Source: Dipteris shenzhenensis (Eukaryota; Polypodiophyta; Polypodiopsida; Gleicheniales). Taken from it: a stretch of DNA of 64,000 nucleotides. The DNA lies in assembly GCA_047967505.1 (NCBI GenBank), contig CM106540.1; one strand, written 5' to 3'. Numbering within the stretch: the stretch's first letter is position 1; each line of letters opens with the position of its first letter. Shown piece after piece: positions 1 to 9,525 of the stretch. The notes below the pieces were generated by a model. The model was not told the DNA's origin, ran no database searches, and saw only the letters and a program-made list of their open reading frames with translations. Position numbers and translations under genes: made by a program.

Positions 1-2
1 AG

Positions 3-1409
3 ATGGCGACTTTCATCCCGACACTGCAGAAGCAGGCGGCAGTATGGATCGCGCAATATGGAGCTACCCATTTTGCCACGTTTGATCTACTGCGGGATGC
101 CTTTTTGCTCCGGTTTCGGGAGGACAAGACCCGTGTTCATGTCCTGGCCAAACTGGGGAAACTGGAACAGAAGAACCAAGAAGTGGAGGCGTATGCGGCC
201 AGGTTTCGGTCGTTGATCCGCCGCCTCGATACAGCAACTACCCCGGCAGTCCCTATCCAAAATGCTTACTTCATGGAGGGGCTGAATAAAGGATTGAAAA
301 GGTCCCTGGCATCGTTGGATCTGGAAGCTCTTTCATTGGAAGAAGTCGTCCAAGCCGCGGTGAGGGCGGAACAAGTCCTGTTTACTTCCAAGGGAAGGAA
401 AGGAAAAGTGAAGTATGAGGAGGCTGAGGGAGACTCCGATACCGATACTGAGGAGGAGTCGGATCAGTCGGATGAGGAGGAGGACAAACGTTCCATGAGG
501 CGGAAGGCTGGAAAAGCGGCAGGGAAGTCATTTCCGGAAGGATCTGCTGCCGGAGCCAAAAGCCGGGATAGTGGAATAGGGTCCTCTTCAAAAGTTTGCA
601 AGGATACTTGGTGTAATCGGTGCCGGAATGCAGGACACTTAGCAGAGGAATGCGGTTTGAATGAGCGGTGGTGTGCGATTTGCCAAACAGCGACGCATAC
701 CACGGAGATCTGCCGCTATAACGCACGAATAGCCCCGACACTAGCGGTGGCAGCGGTAGTTGCGGCACCAGCCGCAGCACTAGCTGCGGTACCAGCCGCA
801 CCGGCGAAAAGACCTTGGCGGCCGAGAACGGCTGGAACAGGTGCAGATGAACCAGCAGGGGAACGGACGTTCCTATGTTTTTATTGCAATCAACCCGGAC
901 ATCGAAAGGTAGATTGCGAATTATTCAAGCGCCACAAGGCGGAAAGGGAAGCAACCCGGGGATCCGGAGAAGGCAAGTCCGCACCAGCAGTGAATGCGGT
1001 TCTGATTATCGAATGCGATGATGACAGTCCGCAACAGGAGAGCAAGGAGCCTAGTCCGCAGTCCGAAGAAGTACTGGAAGTACCGGCGGGTGTCCCTGTT
1101 GAAGACAACGTGGGAGGAAGGGCGAGCGGAGATGTGCTCGTGGTCACACGATCCCAGGAAAAGGTGCGGGACTACAAGGCCCCACAAGAGAAGGGGAGAC
1201 CTCCGGCGTTGGATTGGCAGGCACAACAAAAGGTGCGGTCGACGGTCGGTGAATGGGTCCAGAAAACCCCAACGGAGTTACCTAGGCCGCACGGAAAAGG
1301 CGGTCTTGGTGACGGAGAATGGTGCGAAGGTGGCAAGGCGCCTGCAAGGAGAGCAGCCAGAAGCGACTTGTCTTCCTACAAGTCCGAAGGACAGCCTGAT
1401 GCCCGGTGA
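3..1409 (+). CDS. Gag polyprotein of Ty3/gypsy element
   Basis: Gag packages the element RNA into cytoplasmic virus-like particles. Residues 1-130 fit the plant retrotransposon gag fold: a W-x-F-rich helical region with repeated 'L..L.Q....V..Y...F..L' spacing. An acidic, Ser-rich stretch follows at about 140-160. Three CCHC zinc knuckles (C-x2-C-x4-H-x4-C) sit near residues 203-216, 225-237 and 293-306; three is more than the usual one or two. A run of Ala/Pro repeats separates knuckles two and three. The ATG at 3 is the first one visible, but the true start may lie outside the window. The last 390 bases overlap the protease frame, so the protease may be reached by a frameshift of one base forward. 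Confidence 0.88.
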   Translation: MATFIPTLQKQAAVWIAQYGATHFATFDLLRDAFLLRFREDKTRVHVLAKLGKLEQKNQEVEAYAARFRSLIRRLDTATTPAVPIQNAYFMEGLNKGLKRSLASLDLEALSLEEVVQAAVRAEQVLFTSKGRKGKVKYEEAEGDSDTDTEEESDQSDEEEDKRSMRRKAGKAAGKSFPEGSAAGAKSRDSGIGSSSKVCKDTWCNRCRNAGHLAEECGLNERWCAICQTATHTTEICRYNARIAPTLAVAAVVAAPAAALAAVPAAPAKRPWRPRTAGTGADEPAGERTFLCFYCNQPGHRKVDCELFKRHKAEREATRGSGEGKSAPAVNAVLIIECDDDSPQQESKEPSPQSEEVLEVPAGVPVEDNVGGRASGDVLVVTRSQEKVRDYKAPQEKGRPPALDWQAQQKVRSTVGEWVQKTPTELPRPHGKGGLGDGEWCEGGKAPARRAARSDLSSYKSEGQPDAR

Positions 1410-2205
1410 GGAGGGTGTTGAACCATATGATTTATGGCAAGATTTGCGGAAACAGCAAATACACATGACAATGGAGCAATTGTTAGCATTGGTACCCAAC
1501 TTCCGGAATTCTCTCATCAAACAATTGACGGAACCAGTCAGGGCGATGGAGTCGGAGATGGAAGCGGTAACAATGGAAGTGTCGCCTGACGGATCTGCAA
1601 AGCCTGAAGCGGAAGAACAGCCTCCTGTTTTTGATGAAGCGGTCCCGGTAATTTCCGTAACGCTGGAGAACAGCCGTGTGGGAGGGGTGTTGCTGGACGG
1701 AGGGTCTGGGGTCAACATCCTGTCCGAACAAATGCTGGTGCCGTTGGGTATCACAAAATGGGAATCCGCACCCTTCGCCGTTCGGATGGCGGACCAACGG
1801 AGAGTGCAGCCGTTAGGATTGCTCCGTGGATTGAAAATGGAGGTTTGCGGCGTGAAGTTCGAAATCGCTGCGGTGATTCTCCGGATGGAGGATATTAGCG
1901 GGTCATACCCGTTATTGCTCGGAAGACCGTGGTTGCGGCAGGCCCGTGTGAAACAAGACTGGCAATCCGACCGCATCACCATTCGGAAAGGAAAAAAGAA
2001 GCTGAAGCTCTCGGTACATACCAAACAAGGGCTGAGGACGCCATTCCGACCGACGATGGCGGAAGGTATCCATATGATGGACGGAATGGGGGTCGAAGAG
2101 GAGGATGACTACTTCAGTAGGAATACGGAGCTGGTAAGCTTGTTCGAGGTAGATGTGGTTGCCGTTTTAAAGCAATATCAGCATCAGCTTCCCTCGGCTA
2201 CGTAG
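1018..2205 (+). CDS. Retropepsin-like protease of gypsy element (after gag)
   Basis: The part I can support as protein runs from about 1400 to 2205; the N-terminal third of this frame overlaps gag and may be shadow sequence. The protease core reads VLLDGGSGVNIL at about 1687-1722. The catalytic Asp is followed by Gly-Gly-Ser instead of the retroviral Thr/Ser-Gly, a form common in plant gypsy elements. A second conserved block, PLLLGRPWLRQ, is the usual hydrophobic-hydrophobic-Gly motif near the C-terminal flap. The frame ends in TAG at 2203-2205 and then continues open, in the same frame, into the reverse transcriptase. One stop therefore separates protease and RT: either a mutation or a read-through site. 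Confidence 0.8.
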   Translation: MMTVRNRRARSLVRSPKKYWKYRRVSLLKTTWEEGRAEMCSWSHDPRKRCGTTRPHKRRGDLRRWIGRHNKRCGRRSVNGSRKPQRSYLGRTEKAVLVTENGAKVARRLQGEQPEATCLPTSPKDSLMPGEEGVEPYDLWQDLRKQQIHMTMEQLLALVPNFRNSLIKQLTEPVRAMESEMEAVTMEVSPDGSAKPEAEEQPPVFDEAVPVISVTLENSRVGGVLLDGGSGVNILSEQMLVPLGITKWESAPFAVRMADQRRVQPLGLLRGLKMEVCGVKFEIAAVILRMEDISGSYPLLLGRPWLRQARVKQDWQSDRITIRKGKKKLKLSVHTKQGLRTPFRPTMAEGIHMMDGMGVEEEDDYFSRNTELVSLFEVDVVAVLKQYQHQLPSAT

Positions 2206-2265
2206 GAGTCATCCAGTTCCACGGAAGAACCAGTCGAAGGGAGTCTACCGGAAGGCACAGGAGAC

Positions 2266-4056
2266 ATGCCGGACGAAGCGGGAGTGGCGGAGGCGGAAAG
2301 AGTTTTCGAGCAGGAACTCCGTCGCTCGCGGAGGGTCAAAGAAGACGAGCTCGGAGATCTTAACCTCGGAACGGAGGAGGAGCCAAAGAACGTCCGTGTC
2401 AGTGCAAAGCTCGACAAAGGATTTCGGGGAAAATTGGAGACATTGCTGAAATCCTTCAAAGACGTGTTCGCCTGGGACTACACAGATTTGCTCGGCATCG
2501 ATCCCAAATTCTATCAGCACAGGATCAATCTGCAGAAGGATGCGATACCGGTTCGGCAACAACGGTATAGAATGAATCCGAACTATGCCCAGAGGGTGAA
2601 GGAGGAGCTGGACAGGTTGCTAAAGGTCGGGTTTATCTGTCCGGTTGACCGTGCAACGTGGCTTTCGCCAATAGTGATTGTTCCGAAAAAGAATTTGAAG
2701 TTGCGGGTCTGTGTTGACTACAGAAAGCTTAACGCGGCGACAATCACGGACCCATTTCCATTGCCGTTTAATGATACTATGCTGGATACAGTGGCAGGTC
2801 ACGAGATGTATTCTTTTCTGGACGGCTTCAGTGGGTATAACCAGGTGCAGATGGCACCAGAAGATCGAGAGAAAACAGCCTTCATCACGGAGTGGGGAGC
2901 ATTTGTTTTCCTGGTGATGGCATTTGGGCTAAAGAATGCTCCGGCAACATTTCAACGCATGGTCCAAGAGATATTTCATGATTATTTACTAATCTTTATG
3001 CAGGTATTTCTGGACGATTTCAGTGTTTTTGGGAGTCGCGAGCAGCACCTTGAGCATCTGAAGAAATGCTTAACCCGGTGTAGGGAGGCACGGTTGTGTC
3101 TGAACCCTATGAAATGTGCATTCGCCGTGGGAAGCGGTATGCTGCTAGGTTGCATTGTCTCGGCGGAAGGCATTGCGGTGGATCCGGCGAAGGTCGAAGC
3201 GATTCGGCAGGCAAAGGTTCCTGGCAACGGTAAGCAGCTCGGGAGATTCCTAGGGCAGGTTAAATGGCACAGCCGAATGCTGCGGTATCTGGCGGATGTG
3301 GCGACACCACTGTATGACCAACTCAACAAAGTACCGTTAGTCTGGTCTTCTGCTTGTGACTTAGCTTTTCGACGGCTCAAACTGATGTTGGCGACAGCAC
3401 CGGTGGTTCAGCCGCCAGATTGGACGAAGATGTTTCATGTCTTCGTGGATGCCTCGGACGTGGCTATTGGTAGTGTCCTCATGCAGGAAGCGACAAGCAA
3501 GTGGTTCCGACCGGTGTATTATGCAAGTCGCAGGTTGTCAAAAGCCGAACGGAATTACTCGACGACGGAGCGGGAAGCATTGGGGATGATTTATTCCGTA
3601 ACAAAGTTTCGTCACTACCTGTTGGGGAATCGGTTCACGTTTCATGTGGATCATTCCGCCTTGTTGTATTTGGTACACAAGCCCGAGCTCACTGGAAAGT
3701 TGGCCCGGTGGATGCTGCTTTTACAGGAGTTCGACTTCACGGTGGTCCATCGACCAGGAAGTACACATGCCGTAGCGGATTACCTTTCGCGATTGGAATC
3801 TGGCGAAGACCCGATGGGTGTGGAAGACGATTTTCCGGATGCCCAGCTGTTCGAACTGGAGGCGGTGGTACCGGCAGCTCCAAAGACGTGGTACGATGAC
3901 ATGTTTCACTTTGTCGACACGGGCCAGGTGCGCGACGGAATGTCGCGAGACCAGCGGAAACGGCTCGCGCTCAAGAGCAGAGACTTCCGGATCATTGCTG
4001 ACCAATTATATAAGCAGGGGCTGGATGGTGTGTTGCGACGGTGTGTACCCACATGA
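2266..4056 (+). CDS. Reverse transcriptase and RNase H of gypsy element
   Basis: This copies element RNA into DNA in the particle. RT blocks are in order: RVCVDYRKLNAATI near 2705, FLDGFSGYNQVQ near 2815, AFGLKNAPATFQRM near 2925, and the catalytic box FLDD near 3010 (a Y/F-x-D-D variant with both Asp present). RNase H follows at about 3430-3800 with the catalytic residues in VDAS, TTEREAL and VDHSALLYL, and the closing VADYLSRLE. The frame is open from 2206, directly after the protease TAG; 2266 is the first ATG. It ends at 4056, exactly where the integrase HHCC region begins one base forward, near 4048-4052. That is a one-base insertion, a two-base deletion or a +1 frameshift. RT and RNase H look chemically intact. 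Confidence 0.95.
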   Translation: MPDEAGVAEAERVFEQELRRSRRVKEDELGDLNLGTEEEPKNVRVSAKLDKGFRGKLETLLKSFKDVFAWDYTDLLGIDPKFYQHRINLQKDAIPVRQQRYRMNPNYAQRVKEELDRLLKVGFICPVDRATWLSPIVIVPKKNLKLRVCVDYRKLNAATITDPFPLPFNDTMLDTVAGHEMYSFLDGFSGYNQVQMAPEDREKTAFITEWGAFVFLVMAFGLKNAPATFQRMVQEIFHDYLLIFMQVFLDDFSVFGSREQHLEHLKKCLTRCREARLCLNPMKCAFAVGSGMLLGCIVSAEGIAVDPAKVEAIRQAKVPGNGKQLGRFLGQVKWHSRMLRYLADVATPLYDQLNKVPLVWSSACDLAFRRLKLMLATAPVVQPPDWTKMFHVFVDASDVAIGSVLMQEATSKWFRPVYYASRRLSKAERNYSTTEREALGMIYSVTKFRHYLLGNRFTFHVDHSALLYLVHKPELTGKLARWMLLLQEFDFTVVHRPGSTHAVADYLSRLESGEDPMGVEDDFPDAQLFELEAVVPAAPKTWYDDMFHFVDTGQVRDGMSRDQRKRLALKSRDFRIIADQLYKQGLDGVLRRCVPT

Positions 4057-7000
4057 GCAGGAGGTCATCCTGGAAGAGGCTCACCAAGGAATCAGCGGTG
4101 GACACTTCGCAGGAGAAGTAACCGGACGGAAGGTACTCCAAGGAGGTCTGTGGTGGCCAACATTAATGGGGGATGCGCATAGGTTCGTCAAAAGATGCGA
4201 TGTGTGCCAGAGGTTGGGCCAGCCATCAGGTCGGGACCGGATGCCGCATAATCCCATACCGGCCCTCGAACCGTTCATGAAGTGGGGGTTTGTAGGTCCG
4301 TTTTCGCCGCCGGCGAGGAGGACCGGTAACCGGTATATCCTGGTGGCGATGAATTACTGTACCAAATGGGTGGAGGCCAGAGCACTGAAGGATAATTCGG
4401 CAAAGGCTGTGGCCAGATTCCTTTATGAAGCCATTATGACACGGTACGGATGTCCGGTTGAGCTCGTCACGGATCAAGGTGGGCATTTTCTTAATGCGGT
4501 GTTACGGGAACTGGTTACCCGGCACCTAATCATTCATAAGAAGTCCACAGTGTATTACCCTCAGGCAAACGGACAGGCAGAGTCCTCGAATAAGGTATTG
4601 CTAGTCATTCTGAAAAAGCTGGTCAATGAAAATCGGACAGATTGGGATGAAAAACTTTACTCCGCATTATGGGCGTTCCGGACTTCCTATAAGGTTGCGA
4701 CGGGGTTCACGCCATTCAAGTTGGTTTATGGAGTTGAAGCAGTGGTCCCCATGGAATTCCTAGTACCGAGTCTGCGGATTGCAGCGGCAGAGAAATTGGG
4801 CTGGGACGAGTCCGTAGACCGGAGGATTGAACAGCTGGATCGGCTGGGTGAGGAGCGGTTCAACAGTGCGTATCTTGCACAGGTAGTCCAAGACAGACGG
4901 AAGGTCTGGGTGGACCGTCATTCAAAGAAGAAAACCTTCAAACGGAGAGATGCCGTGATATTGTTTAACACTCGGATGGGTCCGCATCCGGGTAAGCTGA
5001 AGTTACGGTGGGGCGGTCCGTATTGGGTGGTGGAGCGTTATGGTGACGGCACGTTCCGATTAGGAACACTACAGGGGGAGCTGTTGCAGAAGCCGGTAAA
5101 TGGATTTCGTCTCCGACCATATACAGGGCCCATGCCACCTTACCCATTTCCGGAGAAACCACCTGTCAAGATCATTTCCAATGCATTCGTAGCCATTTCG
5201 GTGGAGAAACCGATGATGGGGGCTATTAGTACGCACGTGTGGTCTCACTCACTTTATTCCGAGAAACGGTGGGAGCAAAGCCTCGTGTTGCGGAGCGCGG
5301 ACGCCGCCATGCAATCTACTGAATCTTCGAAGTGGGGCTTTTATCAGGATGATGGGACACTTGATCGTTGCATGCAAACAAGGAGTTCACCAGGGCATCC
5401 AAAAGGCAATTTGGAAGCAAAAGGGGGCTTATTTCCAACTCTTTGTTTTCCAGAACTCTTCTCCCTCGCATCCCAGCTTTTCGCAGCTATGGTGGTCTTC
5501 CATCTGATCAATCCGTTACCTGTTGGGGATGAGGCTGTGCAGTCTTGGCTGACACGAGCTCGTCTGGTGGAATTCGCGGGTTTGCTATGGGCTACGACAC
5601 CAGTTCATCCATTGGCGCAAGATATCTTGGCGCAGCTTGCACGCGGGCGCAAGGTCGTGGTGTATGGCAAAACTTTCACCTTATGCAAGGAGCTGGTAGC
5701 GGCCCGTTTGCACTTGCCGGTGGATGGCCCATGCAAAGTCACGAAGCTTACCAGCAGTGCCATGGAGGCAGCTCTCGGCGCAGGTTGCAAGGGGGAGTAC
5801 AATATGAAGAAGCTGGATGCTTCGAAGAAGATATGCTACAAGTTTATTGCAGAGGCACTCTGGCAGAAGGTGAAAGCAGAGTTACTGGGACAGACCCAGT
5901 TTACCTATTTCCAGAGGGCGGAGCAAGGGAAACCGGTTCCCTGGGCGAAGCTGCTAGCGGACAGAATTCTGGAGGTGGCCAAGAAGCTCTTGAAGCCCAC
6001 GGCAACATCCCGGATGGGGCAGGTCTTATTCTTTTTGTTCGGACCAGATGCGGAACCGGTCATCCCAGGATCGTATGTGGAGGTGGAGGAGTCCACAGAC
6101 GAGGGTTCGGACAAGGAGTCCAAGGACGTGGAACCAGCGAGATCAACAACGGAGGGAGCTCTGACGCTGATGCCAAGGAACCAGGTGACTCCGGTAGTAC
6201 CTGCGGTGGAGGTTCCGGCGGTAGTACCTGCGGTGGTGGTTCCGGCAGAAGTTCCACAGGGTAGCCAGAGGAGTAGGCCAGCGGTCTCAGCAACATCGAG
6301 CCGCATGGCCAGTTTATTGAAAAGAAAGTTGGCTCTCGCGCCGGAAGGAGGCATGTTGAAGAAAACCCGCCCGGAAGCGGAGGCCTTGCAAGGGGAAAGC
6401 TCAGTCCACACTCGGGAGGACAGTTCGGGGAGACAGGCAGGTCAAGAGGAAGCCCGTGTAGTCCCAAGGGGGAGTGGTGAGCTGCAGCTATCTCCGCCGA
6501 TGGAGACCTATGATCTGGTCACGGCACGACGGTTGGCGGAGCGCTTGCTCCAATGTTTTCAGAAGGGGCAACTGGAGGAGAATGAGGCGAGGTTGCGCCA
6601 GGAAAATGCCAGGCTGCTCGAACGCAATCAACAGCTGCAGGAGCAGTTGGTACGACTCCAACAGGTGGATGCACGGCGACAGCAGGATATGGAGGAAGCA
6701 AGGACGGCGATTGTCGCCCAAACTCAAGAACACCTGCGGCTGACGGAACAATTGACGGAGAAGGCTACAGCTGCGACCGCTAGGGTGCAGTTGTTGGAAG
6801 CAGAAGTGATGGCGTACCGGCAACCCTCTAGCTCTACACGCATGCTGGACGAGGCCCTTTTGTTGGATTTATCAGAAGCCTTCGTCGCAGAGATGCAGGG
6901 TATTTTTCTTGATCATCAACATCAATTGCGAGTAGAGCTGGAGCGGGCTTGCAGGCCTCTCGACCGACGGTTGGCCAGGAGGGATGAGGATGATCCGGCG

Positions 7001-7789
7001 GGAGGGGGCGCAGGAACAGCATTTTTACCACCAGCACCGGTGACGGAAACTGCGGCACAACCGGAGGGTGGAAGTTCTACATCGGCAAATACTCTCGGGA
7101 AGCAGACAGCGGCGGGACCGGTGGATTCTGCCGAAGGCTATGTCAAACGGATCGCCGAGCTGGAAGAAGCCCTCCGAAGAGCGAAGGCCAGAGGAAAAAG
7201 ACCCGAGATCGCAATGAAGCCACGACCCCAAGCAGACGCAGCAGCCGCTTTTGTGGCAGCTTTTTCGGCGCCAGCGGACGGGGAATCCTTGGACGCAAGG
7301 CACTTTTTGCAGCTGAAAGAACACGTCGCGGTGGTGCAACAGCAGTGTGACGATGCCAGATCTCAGCTGTTGGCACTCAAGCTCGCCCGGAAAGAAGAGC
7401 ACCAGCAACATGAAGTTGAGGTGAAGAGCCTCATGGCCGATTTGCTGCAGCTCCGAGCTACTACGGCAGAACAATCAACAGGTGCCCAAACCAAGGAATT
7501 GGGGCGGGTAATGAAACGACTGGATAGTGTGGCGAAGAAAGCAGATCGTACTATGCGGGTCACCGATCTCGAACTCGCTTTATCTGAGAAGACCCGACTG
7601 CATGAAGAGGAGCTACAACAGCTGCGGAGAACGAGTCATGTTGAGAGAGCAGCTCTGTTGGTCGACTTGCGGACAGCATGCCGCTATATTCATCGGATGG
7701 CGGCAGTAGCTCAGCAGGCGGGGGCGGCGGCACCACCTTTCTATGGCCAGCTCCAAATTTTTGTGGATGCCCATGCTCTCAACCCGTAG
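3818..7789 (+). CDS. Integrase fused to a long coiled-coil 3' domain (gypsy element)
   Basis: Real homology starts near 4049; the bases before it overlap RNase H, and 3818 is a GTG, not a demonstrated start. The integrase HHCC zinc site (AHQGISGGH then CDVCQ) is at about 4079-4210. The core keeps the second Asp (LVTDQGGHF) and the Glu (QANGQAESSNK), but the usual 'W-G-x-D-F-V-G' block reads KWGFVGPF, so the first catalytic Asp appears deleted. A GPY-like end, RWGGPYWVVERY, is near 5005. About 880 residues follow in the same frame: a globular part near 5485-6060, a Val-Pro-Ala repeat near 6190-6250, a heptad-rich coiled coil near 6560-6800 and another near 7300-7640. I do not recognise this 3' part with confidence; its position matches the envelope-like or extra ORFs of some plant gypsy lineages. 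Confidence 0.85.
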   Translation: MWKTIFRMPSCSNWRRWYRQLQRRGTMTCFTLSTRARCATECRETSGNGSRSRAETSGSLLTNYISRGWMVCCDGVYPHEQEVILEEAHQGISGGHFAGEVTGRKVLQGGLWWPTLMGDAHRFVKRCDVCQRLGQPSGRDRMPHNPIPALEPFMKWGFVGPFSPPARRTGNRYILVAMNYCTKWVEARALKDNSAKAVARFLYEAIMTRYGCPVELVTDQGGHFLNAVLRELVTRHLIIHKKSTVYYPQANGQAESSNKVLLVILKKLVNENRTDWDEKLYSALWAFRTSYKVATGFTPFKLVYGVEAVVPMEFLVPSLRIAAAEKLGWDESVDRRIEQLDRLGEERFNSAYLAQVVQDRRKVWVDRHSKKKTFKRRDAVILFNTRMGPHPGKLKLRWGGPYWVVERYGDGTFRLGTLQGELLQKPVNGFRLRPYTGPMPPYPFPEKPPVKIISNAFVAISVEKPMMGAISTHVWSHSLYSEKRWEQSLVLRSADAAMQSTESSKWGFYQDDGTLDRCMQTRSSPGHPKGNLEAKGGLFPTLCFPELFSLASQLFAAMVVFHLINPLPVGDEAVQSWLTRARLVEFAGLLWATTPVHPLAQDILAQLARGRKVVVYGKTFTLCKELVAARLHLPVDGPCKVTKLTSSAMEAALGAGCKGEYNMKKLDASKKICYKFIAEALWQKVKAELLGQTQFTYFQRAEQGKPVPWAKLLADRILEVAKKLLKPTATSRMGQVLFFLFGPDAEPVIPGSYVEVEESTDEGSDKESKDVEPARSTTEGALTLMPRNQVTPVVPAVEVPAVVPAVVVPAEVPQGSQRSRPAVSATSSRMASLLKRKLALAPEGGMLKKTRPEAEALQGESSVHTREDSSGRQAGQEEARVVPRGSGELQLSPPMETYDLVTARRLAERLLQCFQKGQLEENEARLRQENARLLERNQQLQEQLVRLQQVDARRQQDMEEARTAIVAQTQEHLRLTEQLTEKATAATARVQLLEAEVMAYRQPSSSTRMLDEALLLDLSEAFVAEMQGIFLDHQHQLRVELERACRPLDRRLARRDEDDPAGGGAGTAFLPPAPVTETAAQPEGGSSTSANTLGKQTAAGPVDSAEGYVKRIAELEEALRRAKARGKRPEIAMKPRPQADAAAAFVAAFSAPADGESLDARHFLQLKEHVAVVQQQCDDARSQLLALKLARKEEHQQHEVEVKSLMADLLQLRATTAEQSTGAQTKELGRVMKRLDSVAKKADRTMRVTDLELALSEKTRLHEEELQQLRRTSHVERAALLVDLRTACRYIHRMAAVAQQAGAAAPPFYGQLQIFVDAHALNP

Positions 7790-8040
7790 CAGCTACCTTT
7801 ACTTCGACCGGCGCAAGCGGCTCCGGCAGTACCAGTACCGGCGCCGGCGGCTCCAGCAGTTCCAGCAGTTCCGGTGGCAGCGGCAGCAGCGGCGGCGGCG
7901 GACGATGACGGTGGCGATGTCGAGGATGAACCGTAGCGAAGAACCGGTGGGTTCGGATGCGGATCCGGAATCCGATTCCCCGGGAGTGCCAAGTGTTAGG
8001 GGCAAAAGCAGCAACAGTAAAGAGGAGCTAGGGGGGGAGT
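7790..8040 (+). other. In-frame Pro/Ala-rich tail after TAG, then polypurine tract
   Basis: After the TAG at 7787-7789 the integrase frame stays open to a second TAG at 7934-7936. The tail is Pro-Ala-Val-rich, then an Ala run and an acidic end (DDDGGDVEDEP). The Val-Pro-Ala composition matches the repeat inside the upstream protein, so the first stop is probably a recent mutation or a read-through codon. A G-rich purine tract at about 8024-8040 fits the polypurine tract that primes plus-strand synthesis next to a 3' LTR. Confidence 0.6.
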
Positions 8041-8470
8041 CCTTAGATCATTAGTCCTTCGATTATTATTAATACGTTGTATCTAGTTTATTAATGAGAT
8101 ATGAAAAGACGGAAGTTCTAGGGGCAGGCAGAGAACTGAATAGGCACGGCAACCGTGAAGGAGTTATGTGTGCCGGTTAGATAAGAGAGAAGAGAGCGAT
8201 CATTCAGGGGGATCAATTGAGGCTCATTGATGAGGATCGGAGCAAGGATCAGTGCTATGTATCAGAGAGTACAGTGTTGTATTGCTCGGAGAAATGTAAT
8301 ACAGAGATTCTATTGCATCTACCTTATTGTTTTATCATGAATGATTCCGTCGATCACTGTTCTACTCTATGTATTTTCATACGCAGTTCTGAAGTACGAT
8401 TACGCATGTAAATCTGTCGCAGTAGTGCGTTTCGAGTTAGTCTTCAGAGTAGAGAGGGCTAACACTAACT
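8041..8470 (+). repeat. Likely 3' LTR of the first gypsy element
   Basis: Placement rests on the polypurine tract immediately to the left and the fall in GC content here. The stretch has no coding capacity. I cannot compare it with the 5' LTR, which is outside the window, and the ends are not a clean TG...CA, so both boundaries are guesses. Confidence 0.5.
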
Positions 8471-9525
8471 GCAAAAGTAAACTATTTCCATGTGCTGCAC
8501 TTTATTAAAGACATTGCACAGGAGGATGTTTTCCTCTACTTGTCCTTGGTTGAAGTCTTCTTCAACAATCCAAGTGCCCACATTCAAGATGCTCTTGGTA
8601 AGCTATCTCCAAAAAGGTGCATGTTGCTAATGACATATGGATCCATATGTTTATTTAGGATTCCAATACGGAAGTCACCCATCCTCAAGCCTATCTCACA
8701 CAACACATCCTCCTATGAGCTCTCCCAGATGCAACACCTTTGGGACTGAGCCATGGGCTATTGAAATGCACACACCCTCGCCCCTACTCATAGCTATAGA
8801 GTCTCCCATCCTAAAGGATATTTGCACCCTCCATCCTTCTATGATCTCACCTTGATCAAGCACCTTCGGGGCTAAGGCCTAGGCTGGTCGAATCATCGAG
8901 AAGCTGGTATTTTTGTATATTGGTTTTGCCTGGAAGCTTCGTCCTAAAAAGCATAGGAAGGATGCACTTCAAGCAATCAAGAAAGTGTTGTCGGACATTG
9001 GTCTCCATGGAGGAGATGTTCATATCACAACAGATCTGACAAAATAAAAAAATGGAATGGAAGTGCTCATCAAGCCATCTATTAGTGGAGTGAAGGCTAG
9101 AAGGTTTTTATCACAACCACAGGGCAAGAGAAAACCAAGCAAACAATCACGCTATGTTTCAAGAGTGGAGTATGGCATTTGGAGGCATGTACACAATGCA
9201 ATTAAAGATCATGAAGCAGAAGGAGTTGCACAAACTATGCATTGGAGGAGAATTGAAGACTTTTAGAAAGTCGATGAAAGAAGCTTGGACAACTTGCAAG
9301 ATAACACATTACATGGTAATAAAATTTCATTCTTTTCTTATTGGCATTTTCTTATGTTATCTCTTAACAATAGAATGTGACTTCTTGTTTATTGTAAATG
9401 CAACATGTTATCTACAACCATCTTCTATATTTTGTAAAAAAATATGGATACCCTATAATTTGGTCAACTCACGGAATGGAGAAGTCTCATTACACATGAA
9501 ATGCATTTTTCCGACATACACAACT
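8471..9525. other. Intergenic, no recognised gene
   Basis: Short open stretches occur at 8492-8749 and 9057-9266 (+), the second lysine- and arginine-rich, but neither shows a family motif and both are broken soon after. They may be pieces of an old coding sequence. Confidence 0.4.

Larger units (their letters stand above)
1..8470 (+). mobile_element. Ty3/gypsy LTR retrotransposon, left end outside window
   Basis: In order on the + strand: gag with three zinc knuckles, an aspartic protease, reverse transcriptase, RNase H, integrase with a GPY/F-like end, and a long extra domain. That RT-before-integrase order defines Ty3/gypsy elements. A purine-rich tract at 8024-8040 and a likely 3' LTR follow. 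The 5' LTR and primer-binding site lie left of the window. This block is clearly richer in G and C than the AT-rich sequence after it. Reading passes through three frames: gag is in the frame of base 3, protease and RT in the frame of base 1, integrase in the frame of base 2. In-frame TAG codons at 2203-2205 and 7787-7789 and a catalytic-site deletion in integrase suggest that this copy is not autonomous, although the decay is mild. The right boundary is approximate. Confidence 0.93.

Noticed and set aside
382-801. Minus-strand ORFs opposite gag
   Set aside because: Shadow ORFs made possible by GC-rich codon use in gag; no motif.
5545-6264. Gly-rich ORF in another frame of the gypsy integrase region
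   Set aside because: Shadow of the integrase extension frame; begins at TTG and has no domain.
5485-7789. Retroviral-type envelope protein after integrase
   Set aside because: No signal peptide, membrane span or furin-like site was visible; coiled coils alone do not support it.
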